From Canna indica (lineage: Eukaryota > Streptophyta > Magnoliopsida > Zingiberales > Cannaceae), in assembly GCA_034359265.1 (NCBI GenBank), contig CP136890.1, positions 31,786,501 through 31,850,500 of the forward strand: a DNA stretch of 64,000 nt, in the 5' to 3' direction. A program made the translations under genes and the position numbers. The notes under the pieces are model-generated. The model did not search any database. It was not told where the DNA came from and saw nothing but the letters and a program-made list of their open reading frames with translations. Of this stretch, positions 45,401-57,910 are shown piece after piece (the stretch's first letter is position 1; every line of letters begins with the position of its first letter).

Positions 45401-47692
45401 CAGCTGTGGTGGTAAATATTGATGAATTATTTTAGTAAATAATGTTTTTATAGTGACTAGAATAGATGATCTTTTTAAAAATCCTGTTTTTCAATCCTAT
45501 TATTTCATCATTGATAATTAACATGGTTCAGGTTACTGTGTGGAATATTGTACTGTCAAGTGATAAGAGAAAATGCATCTAGAGTGGTGATTGTTGTTGT
45601 TTTTTGCCTCAGCTCACTTATTTTTTAATGTTAAACTTCTTTTAAATCTAGGAATGCTTACAATATGGTGCTCCATAAACATGGTGAAAAACTCTACTCT
45701 GGACTTGTGACCATTATGACATGTCATCTAAAAGAAATATCAAAATCAATTGAGGCAGCTCAAGGTGGTCTGTTTCTTGAGGAGCTGAATAGAAAATGGG
45801 GGGAGCACACTAAGGCATTGCAGATGATTCGTGATATACTGATGTACATGGATAGAACATTCGTCCCCAGTTCTCGTAAGACACCTGTGTATGAACTAGG
45901 ACTGAATCTCTGGAGAGACAATATCATCCACTATAGCAAAATTCAGGACAGGCTACTTAATACACTTCTTGAACTTATACATAAGGAGCGCACAGGAGAA
46001 GTCATAGATCGAGGGTTAATGAGGAATATAACAAAGATGCTTATGGATCTTGGGTCTTCAGTCTATCAAGAAGATTTTGAAAATCCTTTTCTGGATGTTT
46101 CAGCTAGTTTCTATAGCGGCGAGTCCCAGCAGTTCATTGAATGCTGTGATTGTGGTGAATACCTAAAAAAAGCTGAGAGAAGGCTCAATGAAGAGATAGA
46201 GAGAGTTTCTCACTATTTGGATGCTAACACTGAGCAAAACATCACTTGTGTAGTAGAGAAAGAGATGATCGCTAACCACATGAAAAGGTTAATCCATATG
46301 GAGAACTCTGGCCTGGTAAATATGCTTCTAGATGATAAGTATGGAGATCTAAGCAGAATGTACAATTTGTTTAGGCGAGTTGCTGAAGGCCTTTCAACAA
46401 TAAGGGATCTCATGACTTTGCACCTTAGAGAAAATGGGAAACAGTTAGTAACAGACCCAGAGAGATTGAAGGATCCTGTGGACTTTGTTCAACAATTATT
46501 GAATGAAAAGGATAAGTATGATAAGATCATCACTGCAGCATTCAATAGTGACAAGACCTTCCAAAATGCTTTAAATTCTTCTTTTGAATATTTCATCAAT
46601 CTTAATAACCGTTCTCCAGAGTTTATTTCCCTATATGTTGATGACAAACTCCGCAAAGGCTTGAAGGGTGTCAGTGAAGAGGATGTAGAGATTGTCCTCG
46701 ACAAAGTGATGATGCTTTTTCGATACTTACAAGAGAAGGATGTTTTTGAGAAATATTACAAGCAACACTTGGCAAAGCGACTTCTTTCAGGTAAAACAGT
46801 TTCAGATGATGCTGAGAGAAGTCTGTTAATCAAGCTTAAGACTGAATGTGGTTATCAATTTACCTCCAAACTTGAAGGCATGTTTACGGACATGAAGACC
46901 TCCCAGGATACTATGCAAGGATTTTATGCCAATCAAGGTCCTGAAGCTGCGGATAGCCCTAGTTTGACTGTCCAAGTTCTCACGACAGAATCATGGCCAA
47001 CACAACCCACTATTACATGTAACCTTCCAGCAGAAATTCTTTCTGTGTGTGAAAAATTTCGAGCATATTATCTTGGAACTCATACCGGCAGGAGGTTGAC
47101 ATGGCAAACAAACATGGGCACAGCTGACCTGAAGGCTGTTTTTGGAGACGGTCAGAAACATGAGTTGAATGTTTCTACCTACCAAATGTGTGTTCTCATG
47201 CTATTCAATTCAGTAGACCGCTTGAGTTGTAAAGAGATAGAACAAGCAACTGCAATACCATTTCAAGATCTCAAGCGTTGCCTTCAGTCTCTTGCTTGTG
47301 TTCGGGGAAAGAATATTCTCTGCAAGGATCCAATGAGCAAGGATATATCTGAGGATGATCACTTCTCTGTAAATGATAAGTTCATAAGTAAGTTCTTCAA
47401 AGTTAAGATAGGTACAGTTGCCACACAGAAGGAATCAGAGCCAGAGAAGCAAGAGACTCGCCAAAGAGTGGAGGAAGATAGGAAACCTCAGATTGAGGCT
47501 GTGATTGTGAGAATTATGAAAGCCAGGCGGGTCTCTGATCACAATAGCATTGTTACAGAGGTGACCAAGCAGCTTCTGCCTCGCTTCATGCCAAATCTGG
47601 TAGTGATCAAGAAGAGGATCGAGTCTCTAATTGAGAGGGAGTTCTTGGAGAGAGACAAGGATGACAGGAAGTTGTATCGTTATCTTGCCTAG
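42439..47692 (+). CDS. CUL3: Cullin-3, scaffold of CUL3-RING (BTB) ubiquitin ligases
   Basis: Exon 1 is 42439-42599 and exon 2 45652-47692. They join at a split Arg codon (AG|G) into 2202 bp, 733 aa, the usual plant CUL3 length and two-exon structure. It starts MSAQKKRYFKIEAFKHLVDL. The N-terminal repeats that bind BTB adaptors run to about residue 380 and include AAQGGLFLEELNRKW and MIRDILMYMDRTF. The cullin homology domain follows (FEKYYKQHLAKRLLSGK, LKTECGYQFTSKLEGMF, GTHTGRRLTWQ). The C-terminal Nedd8 domain has IVRIMK with the acceptor Lys near residue 677, ending RKLYRYLA. It binds RBX1 and BTB proteins to ubiquitinate targets in nucleus and cytosol. No internal stop or missing motif. 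A hAT MITE lies in its 3-kb intron. Confidence 0.95.
42600..45651 (+). other. CUL3 intron 1 (3.05 kb)
   Basis: Donor CTCTACAG|GTGCCA and acceptor AAATCTAG|GAATG. Contains the hAT MITE at 44247-44776. The rest is T-rich with no gene seen. Confidence 0.85.
44247..44776. mobile_element. hAT-type MITE in the CUL3 intron
   Basis: It starts TAGGGCTGGCAACGGAGCGG and ends GATAAAATTGCCACCCCTA. Perfect 8-bp target duplications TATATGAG lie at 44239-44246 and 44777-44784. Subterminal zones are repeats of GGATACGG/CCGTATCC. The AT-rich core is non-coding. Its ends resemble those of the MITE at 15334-15570. Confidence 0.88.
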
Positions 47693-47742
47693 TAGTTTAG
47701 ATATATGACTTGGGTTGGCAGGATCAGGGCCTAATTGGTCTG

Positions 47743-49505
47743 TATGGAAGTTGTAATCCTGACTTATGAATTTAAATCATGTTATCCTGTGAATTCGAAA
47801 TTTTTGTTTTACCTTTTATATATTGTATTAGTCATTGGTTAGTTTTGTTTATGCCTGCTGCAAATCAAAATTACACGATACCAATTTTATGCTGTTTCTA
47901 CTGCAGAAGACACTTTGAACATGTTGCTTCAATTCTTGTTACATATGAAAGCCGGATGCTGGAAGAAAAATTCTTTTGGAACCTGATTGAGGTCTTCTTA
48001 AGCAGGTCATCCATTGATTTGATTCCACAAATTCACTGAGAAATAAAGGGGTATGAACGAGAATTTCATTGTATTTTTATGTGTTAATTTTTCATTTTTG
48101 AATTGTACTTCTTTTCGATTAGTTATTGTATTTATCCAAATAGATTAGCACTGGGCGCATGATAGATACTGCATGCCACATACTTTTTGATGATAGCTAT
48201 GATTTCCCAAATGTTTCAGATGTACCTGTCTTGGATAAAACTATATTTATCTTGCATGCTTGTTTAAAGCTTTTCTTTTAAGTCGCATCAAATGACTCTA
48301 TTTTGGTACTTCATGTCTGAGGTTTATTTTTAGTGATAGGGTTTTTGTGACATGACAACATCTGCAGTCTACTAATATCAAATATTTTATTCTGAGAATC
48401 ATAGAATATGGATAAGATAACAAATGAGAATGCTGCACCTGCTCTACCAAGTTCCAAGATACCAACTACCAAAACATCATGTATATCTTCCTCGATTTTT
48501 TCTGCACCAATCTAAGAATGGATTATGCTACAAACTCATTCATTGTGTTTTCAATTAGTACTCACAAATGTGAACTCACTTTTAGGTTTTGTGCTAATTA
48601 TTCATTTGTTCTTGTAATTGGTTGATTGCAAGGATTAATGCATCAAGGAACATAGCCTGTGCAGCTTTTTTCTGGGTGGGTCAGATTTTTGGCATGTCAC
48701 TTGGCATGAACGTTGACTGATAGCATATTTCTAAGTTTCTAACATCTCTTTAACACAATTGTCTACATTTTGACCTATGCTGATGTTTGCCAATCAGCAT
48801 TTTAATTCTAATTATTGATAGTTTATGCTCTTTGCCCATAGCTATTTCTAAATTATCTTTCCTGTTGAGAGATAAGAGAAAAAGAAGATCTTAACCAATA
48901 TTTTTCTGAATGTTTGTGGCTTTTAAATATATTTTTGAAGTTGTGCTTGTTTGGGTATGTTCCATTTTCCTTCATCTGTTCATTTAATTCTTTTGATCAA
49001 CTATTCATATCTTGCATCTCTTTCACTTCAGTAAGTGGTTTACCTTTCATTTATGACTTATTCACAGAAGGGTAAATATATATACATGAAATGAACAGGT
49101 GTCTGGAACCATTCGAAATTGTTATTTTGAAGCTGACAATCAATTGCAAAGTTTGCTCTTAATAGCAGAGTTCCTTTGGCCTGCTCTACTTCTGCCTGTA
49201 GCTGGCTATAAGGTACATCTTAAACCTAGATTGTCGATGACACAACTTTCATGTGGAAAGTTGGACTTCCTGCTCTTGTTTTCATGTTGTCATTTTCCAG
49301 CTTAGTTTCTCTTAAATGTTATGATGCTCCTTCAGAGGTTTATGATTTACTTGCTGAAAGTTTTTGCCTTAGAACTATAAATAAAGTTCCATTGGGTTTG
49401 TTATTCTTGCATAATAATATGCTGTATGAAATTTACTTTTCACCTGTCAACTTGAAAACTACTGAATTACAACCACCACTATTGATTGCATCTTGTGATC
49501 ATAGA
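47743..49505 (+). pseudogene. Partial duplicate of HGH1 (exons 4-5 with introns)
   Basis: Collinear with HGH1 33014-33970 plus 35102-35790. The exon 4 copy (47907-48050) has lost bases after AAGACAC, so its frame shifts and stops. The exon 5 copy (49099-49212) is the same 114 bp, still open (VSGTIRNCYFEADNQLQSLL...), with its AG and GT splice signals. Introns are retained, so the copy arose by DNA duplication, not by retroposition. It lacks exons 1-3 and 6-8 and the intron-4 Mutator-like insert. It begins about 50 bp past the CUL3 stop and may lie in CUL3's 3' UTR. Confidence 0.85.
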
Positions 49506-49524
49506 CTCATTGTTTAAAATTTCG

Positions 49525-49700
49525 GGCAGTATGATACCAGTGGTACCTTTCATTTTTTCAGTTTTTCAGATCGGTATCAAGTGGTATTTAAAAATACCAC
49601 TTGTACCACATGTACTGTGTTGTATCATACATATTGAATTGGTAAGGTATAAGTATTGTATTGGGTGGTACACACTGAACGATTTTTTTGTTCAATTATT
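49525..49700. repeat. GGTAC/GTATC-rich repeat
   Basis: Starts GGGCAGTATGATACCAGTGGTACC, split here as GGGCAGTATGATACC and AGTGGTACC, with several inverted GTATCA/TGATAC words. Similar in style to the block at 60845-61050. Ends not resolved. Confidence 0.4.
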
Positions 49701-49847
49701 GGAGTATTTTCTTTTAAGTTTCCAACAACTAATTTAGTCACATGGGCTAGTTTTTCGGGACTTTTAAGCCTATATAAAGGCTTCAAACTTTTTAACTCCA
49801 TCTTTGTCCTTTTACTTCATCAAAACTCTCATAGCTCCTATTGAATC

Positions 49848-50095
49848 AATTACGACCCACTTGAGGGAACGAGGGAATAACTGACCCATCAACTTTATAA
49901 GCTCCAGCCATTGGTGAAAGTGATGGAAGCACACTCATCAAACCTTATTAATCAACACAATCTCTCATGAATTATCCATATAGTACTAAACCGAAGTCTT
50001 GACATCCTCATCACGATCCAAATCAAGTCAAATGCATAACCCATACACAAGTCAAAGGCGGCATGTGAGACTAGCTTTTAGCGGCTTCGGTCGGA
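49848..50095 (-). mobile_element. Decayed TRIM copy (same family as 53808-54331)
   Basis: ATTACGACCCACTTGAGGG, then ATAACTGACCCATCAACxTTATAAGC, GAAGTCTTGACATCCTCATC and AAGTCAAAGGC match the LTR and internal parts of the element at 53808-54331. One LTR and part of the interior remain. Confidence 0.65.
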
Positions 50096-52343
50096 TAAAT
50101 CATGGGTTGGGTTAAATTATGATTTTAAATACTATACAACCCAAATGATAGTGTTTTGTTTTCTTAAAATTCTATCAGAATGCTCTTAAAGTATCAAAAC
50201 AATCTAGCACAGAAGCATCAGTGTAGGTTAGAGAAGAGACACTTTCGGCAATGCATTCATTGTATTCTTAAATTTCTAATATGGGCTTTGGGAACCTATA
50301 ACATCGACCTTAGTGGTGTTTAGCTCATTTAGATGGTTTCTACCAAGATTTTAAACCTTGGTTAATTTTGCAATAAGACTCCTCAAACATGCAATGCAAT
50401 ATTACAAATGAATCTAAATTCTATTTAAAACCATACATAAAAACATAAAAAATTAAAAGCTTATATTGGACTCTGTGTGCAGCTCTTTGTATTGATTTAA
50501 TGTTGGAGGATACAAGAAAGCTACCCAATGTAACTGATTTTGTAAAGAACAATTTATGTTGTTGGTTTTATCCACAATCAAATTGATGTCCTCAATATGA
50601 TGAGAGAACTTACCAGTAGAAAAGAATTGGTATGTATGGTGTCACTCGATTTGCCACAACATCTTTTTACATTATTACATTTTAATTCACAAAAGCATAA
50701 TCTAAGAAATATGCTCATTTTTGAAAAGTGGGTGAAAAACAAATAAGTTAAAAATGTAAAGAGAAAAGAGTAAATGATGCCATTTTGATGCACTCATTTT
50801 GGAATCATCTGGTATTTACGCTCAATGCTATGATTCCTCCTGTGAAAGTTCTTCAACTTATTGATAATGAGAAGTTGGCAATGAGATATATTTATTAAGT
50901 AATGAATAAAGCCAAATAAACAAACAATAAAATTGACCAGAATCAAAACTTGCTGTTCTGATTTCACTAAGATAGGAATTTGAATTTTTTTCCATTAAAA
51001 TCGGAACCAACTTTCTTAATGTACCCTAAATGATCTCATCCATTATTTCATTAAAACAAAATATTGACTCCTCTTGTTCTCCGCTACTTTTATATCCTGT
51101 CTTGTTCTCTAATGCCATCGGTGTCTTGGGAGCACATAATCGCCACCGATCTCAACAACTACAACATTTCACCCCATTCTCTTTTCTAATTTCTTGTTCC
51201 TCAATGGCCGCTAATATGTCTTGAGGACCTCTGGAATCCATGGGCGAAGTTATGGGGGTTGTGTCGGGAATCCATGAAGGCTAGGGTTAGGGGAGAGGGA
51301 AGGAAAAGAAGAGGAAAAAGTCAAAGAAGGGTGTTGGGTTTCGGTTGGAACCTGGCTAATCAGAGAAGGATGACAAAAACGAAGAGAAAGATGAAAAACA
51401 ACTCCAAAGGGTGGACGTTGGCGTAGTCTAGGGAGAACATTCACTAAAACAAAAATATTTTGTTTTATTGAAACAACATGCAAGGACATTTAGGGTATAC
51501 TTAGGTATACTTAGGGTATACTGACAAAATTACTTATGGTTTTAATGTACTTCTTTTGCAGTTATGATTTTGGTCAATTCGGAACTTATAGTTTCAATTT
51601 TGGTTAATTGTTGAAAAATTATTTGATGACGGTGAACAAAATTATAAAGAGATTTTTGAAATAATTATAAGAGATAAAAATGTCAACTTCGTCATCCATA
51701 ACATGCAATGGGGCATTATTTAAATCCCATATTCTATTTATAAAAATCCAAATGAGATTGAAAAGAATTTGAAAATTGTTAGAATTGGGGAGTACATTAT
51801 AAAATTTAACTCCTAACATTGTTCTCTAGAATAAGATAATAAATGAATTAGCATTGCACATAAAGGTATAGGGATTTTTTGGAATAAATACCTATATGTT
51901 CATTTTCTACTAAAACATTATAAGTGTATATAGTAAAAGAATAACATTTTTTATCTTTAATATAGCTTGCAATATTTATCTTAATATTTTATCATTTTGT
52001 TAATTTATAATTGATAGATGGAATTTATATGGTTGTGTAGCTCTCAACTTAAAAGATTTTGCCATTAAAATTTTGAATTTAACATGTAGTGCGGTGTAGA
52101 CGCTATTATCATTTACACTCAACTATAAGTTAACATATCTAATTATGAGTTATCTCATAGTAGTATTGTATATCTAATTTAGATATGATTTATTTAAACA
52201 AAAGAAATAATTACAAGATTTAGTGTATATTAAGTCCAATCAAGTAGTCAAGAGTCGTCATGAATTAAAATTCAAACATTCTTATTCGATTTCATTGAAC
52301 GATATTGATGCCTCTAGTGAATGTTTAGTAGGAGAAATTGATG
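50096..52343. other. AT-rich intergenic region, no gene recognised
   Basis: Short ORFs only. 51040-51480 is richer in C/T then G/A but shows no domain on either strand. Confidence 0.45.
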
Positions 52344-52346
52344 TTA

Positions 52347-52913
52347 GGGGCTTTTTGGTATGCAACAATCTACTTGCATTACTAGTAACGTGACTTTTAA
52401 ATTCTCAGAGTCCACACATTATCATTTTTGGTCAGACAAATTCAGATTGCCCCAGTAATCCATATTACCTCTTTGGTTGTAATGTGAATAGCCCCTATGA
52501 GAGGTGGTTATGTGGGTTATCACCCAATGGTAATCCTAAATTTCAACATTGTTATTCTTTCCAAACATTCTTCTCGATGCAAGACTATCAAATTTTGACA
52601 AGAGTTTTTTGGCAATTTTTTGTGAAGTCAAAAATACAAAGTTAGATTATCATCTATATTGATCAAACATGTCAAACGAGATAATGTTATATTATCGATA
52701 AATTAAAGGTGACAATCTATCTTGTGGTAACGTGAATTATCATTATAATATTATCAAGCAATGTACCAAATACAATATTAGATTGTCATCTATGTTGACC
52801 AAACATGTCAGATGAGATAATGTTATATTACCAGGAAATTGAAGGTGATAATCTGTCTTGTGGTAATGTGGATTACCATTATAATATTACCAAGTAATGT
52901 AACAAACACAACC
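52347..52913. mobile_element. PIF/Harbinger-type (Tourist-like) MITE
   Basis: TTA target duplications lie at 52344-52346 and 52914-52916. The left end is GGGGCTTTTTGGTATG. The right end on the minus strand is GGTTGTGTTTGTTACATTAC, imperfectly inverted. The right half holds two tandem ~140-bp units (52638-52775 and 52776-52913) with AGATTxTCATCTATxTTGA and GAGATAATGTTATATTA. Non-coding. Confidence 0.65.
52638..52913. repeat. Two tandem ~140-bp repeats in the MITE
   Basis: Both units read TAGATTxTCATCTAT...AAACATGTCAxA...ATAATGTTATATTA...TCTTGTGGTAAxGTGxATTA. They differ at scattered sites. Confidence 0.75.
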
Positions 52914-52916
52914 TTA

Positions 52917-53807
52917 GTATATCTAATGCAGAAGATGAACTAGTCTATGATGATGACGACTTTATAAACATATAGGAAGAGTAACTAATGTTGGAGAACT
53001 AAGGGTATATACTTGGACAACAAAAAATTTGTCTAGTAGCACAACATTCCCCAAGAGGAGTAATTAATGAGGAAGAAATTAATTGAGCTAATACTAATGA
53101 AAATTTTAGTTTGAGCCTTAGGAATATAAACTTAGTGATTCAGAAAATGTAGTTGATCTTGTTTCAGTATTCGATGTTAGGATAATTACTTTTCAAGTTA
53201 CTTATTTTTGTTAAAATGTGAACTTTAAAGTGCTATTCTACAAATCATGACTAATATTTGATATTTTGATTTACTTGTTGAGTAATGATTGATAATTTGA
53301 TATAATTTTAATATAATTTATTTAGAATATATGTGCAATTATAGTGTGTTACTATGCTGATGTAGATTTATTATTTAATAAATATTTTTTTAACTATATA
53401 TTATATCGTGTATAATTAATGAACAACTCACTTCCCTCGGGCAAGTGCCTTGTGTCCTTAGCAATAAGGGACCTTGATTCATTGGAGCGCATAAAGTCCA
53501 ATGACAACACTAGTTGATTATCATTATTATATACAATGATGTTATTATTGTTATTCAACTTATTATTATTGTAAACAACATTCCGCTGACTCATATTGTC
53601 TTTGCCTTAGGTCTGCAAGTATTTTAGCTAGCTTGGAGTTTATAATTAGCTAGAGTTGAGGAGGAATAATGTTGCGATCTTTCTTTGCTGCATTGCTTTT
53701 ATACTTTTTATATAATTTATATTGTTAGACCATTGTTATTATTGAACTTTAGTATAGATCATTTGTTTATTTGAAATCTTATTATATTCCATTGTAGTTT
53801 GTGTAAT
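52917..53807. other. AT-rich intergenic spacer
   Basis: No gene or clear repeat boundary. AT-rich with poly-Asn-like ORFs from AAT/ATT repeats near 53530. Confidence 0.45.
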
Positions 53808-54331
53808 TGTTACGACCTGCTTGATAGGATAACTGACCCATCAATATTATAGACCAATTATTGACCCAATTAAAATGCTTAAGCTGAAGTTGATGATAAC
53901 ACACTCATCAAGCTTTATAAGTCAACACCACATCTAATATACTACCAATATGAGATTAAACTAGGGTATTATAATATTTCCACTTATGTCTTGACATCCT
54001 CGTCAAGATCCAACTCAAGTCTAACACATAGTCCAGAATCACACCCAAGTCAAAGGCCTATGAGGTCTAGCCTAATAGCGGCTCCACCACATCTCCTGGG
54101 CAGCCCTTTCACACATAGGCTCCCCCACCTTGCTTAGGACTAGGAATCTGATTCTAATACCATTTGTTACGACCCGCTTGATGGGATAATTGACCCATCA
54201 ACATTATAAACCAACCTATTGACTTAATTAAATTGCTTAAGCTGAAATTGCTTATAACACACTCTTCAAGCTTTATAAGCCAACACCGCATCCAATATAC
54301 TCTCAATGTGAGACTAAACTAGGATATTACA
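53808..54331 (-). mobile_element. TRIM retrotransposon
   Basis: Direct repeats 53808-53973 and 54165-54331 (166-167 bp) start TGTTACGACCxGCTTGATxGG and end TATTAxA on +. On the minus strand they begin TGTAATATCC and end GGTCGTAACA, proper LTR ends. A TGGTATTAGAATC primer-binding site follows the 54165-54331 LTR on the minus strand (54151-54163). The interior is about 190 bp and non-coding. Confidence 0.75.
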
Positions 54332-56329
54332 ATGTTATATTCGTATTTTTATTCATTTATTATTTAATTCCAAATTTTTAAAAATATTCTTGTGTTATTT
54401 TAAATTTTGAGTGCCAAGAGGCCTTTTTGCAAAACAACCATGAGTTGCTCGTTCATCTCTTGGATTGATGTTTTTGGGAACAGGATTTCAGAGAGAGGAG
54501 ACGCGTGTGGCGAGCGGAGGCGAACCGTGCGGAGTTCGAGGGGAGTTGCATTTCGAGGTAGGATTCATTCCCTTCCTTTTGGTTCTTATTGTAGTGTAAT
54601 TAGGGGGATTAAGAGGATCTATGAGTTATCAAAATTTTGTTGACGAAATTTCTATTTTCGGAAATATTTTATGACAATTTTGTGTTTTTTTTTGCGATCT
54701 TGCCTATTCTTGGAATGTCTTGGCCGGTGGACTATTTTGGCCGACCAAATACTTCGGAATCCGGTGGCAGTGCAAGCCGGCATTGTGCCGCTGGAACGCC
54801 ACCTAGACCAGGTAGGAAGTGCTTCGATCTGTACAAGCGGCGTAAGTCGCAGTCGCCTCTGCCCCGCTTGGAGTGGACGACGTCTGTTTGGGGTCGACAC
54901 CCGCCCTCTCGAGGCGGATGATGCCCCGATCCGAGCCACAACAACCCCGTCAGGGGTGGTTGTAGCAGAAGCCCTAACTTCCCCTACTCGAGTTCGTAAA
55001 GGTGATATGTTGTTATAACAATGTTTTTTTGGCTTTATAACAATGTTTTGAAGAAGATGGGCGTTATATTCAATATAACAATGTTTTTGGTGCTGATATA
55101 AATGTTAGAGTTAAGTCTGTGTGATGTGCGTTTATAACGATGTTATAAATTGTTATAAACAAAATAACAATGTTATTTACTTATATTTGATTTTAAGAAA
55201 ATTAAGGGTTTTTTCGGAAATTTATTTCAGAGGCTTCCCTAAGTCGAATTTCGACGTATTTTATATAAATCTTTATGCAATTGATGTTCCAGACCCATTA
55301 ATGAAGTCAAAGTCAGATTTTCCAAGTGGGGATACGAACAGTATGGAGTTTTGGTGCTTCGATTTTTGTGCTAAGTATATTTTATACTTTAAAATTAATA
55401 TTTTGATATTAGAACTATTCAAGTTGTCATTAGTCGATAGATCCTTTCCTAGACTCTTGTGGACCCTACACTTTCTGACATTGTTCTTATTGTGCAATTG
55501 TTTAGCTTTGATTTTTGTATTTTTCTTGGAATTCCTTTTATATTATTTGAATCATGACTTGTAGTGCTCATCTAGATGGTATATCTATGATCATATTGAT
55601 ATTGCTATTGATTATATTGACATTGTCATTATTATATGTGTTACATTGACTTGCGTTACATTCCTTCTGCATTAGGGACATGTGTTAAGTAGTATTTTTA
55701 ACATTGGCATGATATTGCTGTATTCATTAATATTTTATTCATTATGATGATTTATTTACGGCCCGTTATCCTCGTGCATTGGGTGCGGACATTTTATGGC
55801 CCATTGGACTGAAGGGAGTCCACGACTAAGAAACATCAGTATTTAGTAGATGCGCTACGGCGTGGGGGCATTGCGCAGTGCCCGTGGACTATTCTTGGAT
55901 AGTCGTTCTCTCTGTACGAGTGGACGGGGAGAGCCACTCTGGTGCGAGAGTGTAGGGGAAACCCATGAAACTTTTATCCATATCGGTCTTGATTCATTTA
56001 CATAGTGTATATAGGTTGCATTGGTACATATAGAACTATTAGAGTTAATTGTAAGTTATATTTGCATTTATTAAGTATTAGCTCTTGTTTGATCACATCA
56101 TGAATTGCCAATACTTTAAAGTAAAGGAGCACTTGCACTATGGATTGCCCCACCAACATTTGGCATCCATATGATACTTGTTATACAACAATTCAGAATC
56201 TGTGCGAACTCTCCCATCTTCAATGTAAAATTAGTAAACTCAGTATTTGTTCTTGTTCGATCTTGTTCGATCTATTACCAGGGAAGAACCACTTAAAGCA
56301 TTTTGTTCTTTCTCGGGAGAATTTTAAAT
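54332..56329. other. Unassigned repeat-like region
   Basis: 54470-55000 is GC-rich, with AGGCGGATGATGCC and CCCCGTCAGGGG palindromic stretches. 55010-55190 holds about six TTATAACAATGTT-like repeats. 55740-55980 resembles LTR-type sequence (ACGGCCCGTTATCCTC, CCGTGGACTATTC). A 147-codon + frame at 55121-55564 is Leu/Phe-rich with no recognised domain. Likely decayed retrotransposon DNA. Confidence 0.4.
55010..55190. repeat. TTATAACAATGTT repeats
   Basis: About six copies of the ATAACAATGTT motif or close variants in 180 bp, some within TGTTATAACA palindromes. Confidence 0.65.
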
Positions 56330-57910
56330 ATTGATCGGAGTAACTCTTTTTTATCCTCGTTAAGCCATACATCACTATAGTACCTTTTCAAATACAAAAT
56401 GTAATTATTATAAAATGTTAGAATATAAAAATAGAAAAGATATAAATAACTTGTAAATAATATACTTACTTGAGATTTAATTAGTTTGCCAAACAATTAA
56501 GAGAACTGTTATCCATCGGTCCATCATTCAATGAGTATATAATGTACTACATCATAAAAAGAAGATTCTCCCAATTATTTGTCTTCATGTTGATATATTG
56601 CAACTTTTACATTTTCAATCATTGAATCTCACATTTCATAAACCAAGTGAAGACATGATTTATTTGCACCACAAGCTCGAATCATCTCATATATAGACTC
56701 AATGAAAGAAAGCATGAAATCAATTTTGTCCCATCAAATATCATCTGGATTTTTCTCTTTCACAAATTTGATTCTTCCTAAGTCATCCTCTCTATAAGAA
56801 TACTGCTCACGGATAACCATTGTTTGCAAGTCATGCTTAAGCATAATAATAACTGATGCGAAACGTCTCTCCAAGTGCAAATAATTTTAAAGAAACAAAT
56901 TTGTTCAAAAGTGCCAACCTTAAAGATGATTTACAACGAATTTTTTTATTTGCACCGCATCTCTATGAACTTTTGTAATCCAACTGCATTCCTCGTATGT
57001 TTTCATATTACTCTCAATATTTTTAGATGCACAAATATTCTTTAAGGCGAGATTTAAAGTATGTACTACACATGGAGTCCAATTAATGTGAGGAAACATC
57101 CATTCAATGCTTTCTCTAGCACCCTTACAATTTTTTGCATTGTCGGTAATGATTTGAACCACGTGTTCGTGTCCAACTTCATCAATAACTCCTTTCATCA
57201 AATTTACAATAAAATATTTATTTTTTATCTCATTTTCGGAATTAATAGCTTTAATAAACGTTGGACAGTTTCATATGCTGCGATAAAATTAAGCAATGAT
57301 CTTCTCTGTGATGTCACTCCATCCATTATTCACTATACTAACACATTTCTTTCTCCTAGTCTCCTTGATACACTAATAATCTTTCTACATTGGTCTTTTC
57401 TTGTTGTAGTAGTGTAGTTGTCAACATATTATATTATGACGGTCATATAGTCCGATATAACATTATTAGCAGCAAAGACATAAGAACCCACGTAATAAGG
57501 ATTTCTAGCAAGATTAAAAAGTAACCCCGCCATATAAAACATTCTAGCAATTTCTGCGTGTAATTCATCACGAGATTTTAGATTAAATGCTTTGGAGATG
57601 AGATTTGAATTACTACTCGTCTTTCTTTTCTTTGAATCAACCGTTTGGTTTCTTCCTCTAATTTTTTCATCTCAACTATATCACTTGACTTCAATTTTTT
57701 TACAACCTCTAATTCATTATTTTGATATCTTCAATAAGTGAGCCATAACTCTAGTATAAGTGTCATGTTTCATTCCATAGACAAATTATATTGCCAACGA
57801 ATATTTTCTCCCCCTTCACTTGTTTTATTACCCTTGGTAACATATTTCCACAAATTTTAATCATTATCTTGGTTACCGTTATTAATATTATCCGAACTAG
57901 AATTAGACAT
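56330..57910 (-). pseudogene. hAT transposase pseudogene, left arm of an inverted pair
   Basis: Minus strand. Near the N-terminus a NLWKYVTKGNKTSEGG stretch (about 57860). Then come a VIDEVGHEHVVQIITDNAKN motif of DUF659 (about 57150) and WTPCVVHTLNLALKNI (about 57070). Further C-terminal debris runs to a YYSDVWLNED block (about 56380). Many stops and shifts. The sequence from 56960 leftward to rightward is repeated in inverted form at 59085-60850. It differs from the hAT at 27376-31320, so it is a separate lineage. Confidence 0.72.

Noticed and set aside
45665..47692. 675-codon ORF as a stand-alone gene
   Set aside because: It is CUL3 exon 2. The true start is in exon 1 at 42439, joined at a split Arg codon.
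51250..51489. 79-codon minus-strand ORF
   Set aside because: Low-complexity Ser/Pro content and no conserved motif.
55121..55564. 147-codon plus-strand ORF
   Set aside because: Leu/Phe-rich, no motif, in repeat-like DNA. Not enough to call a gene.
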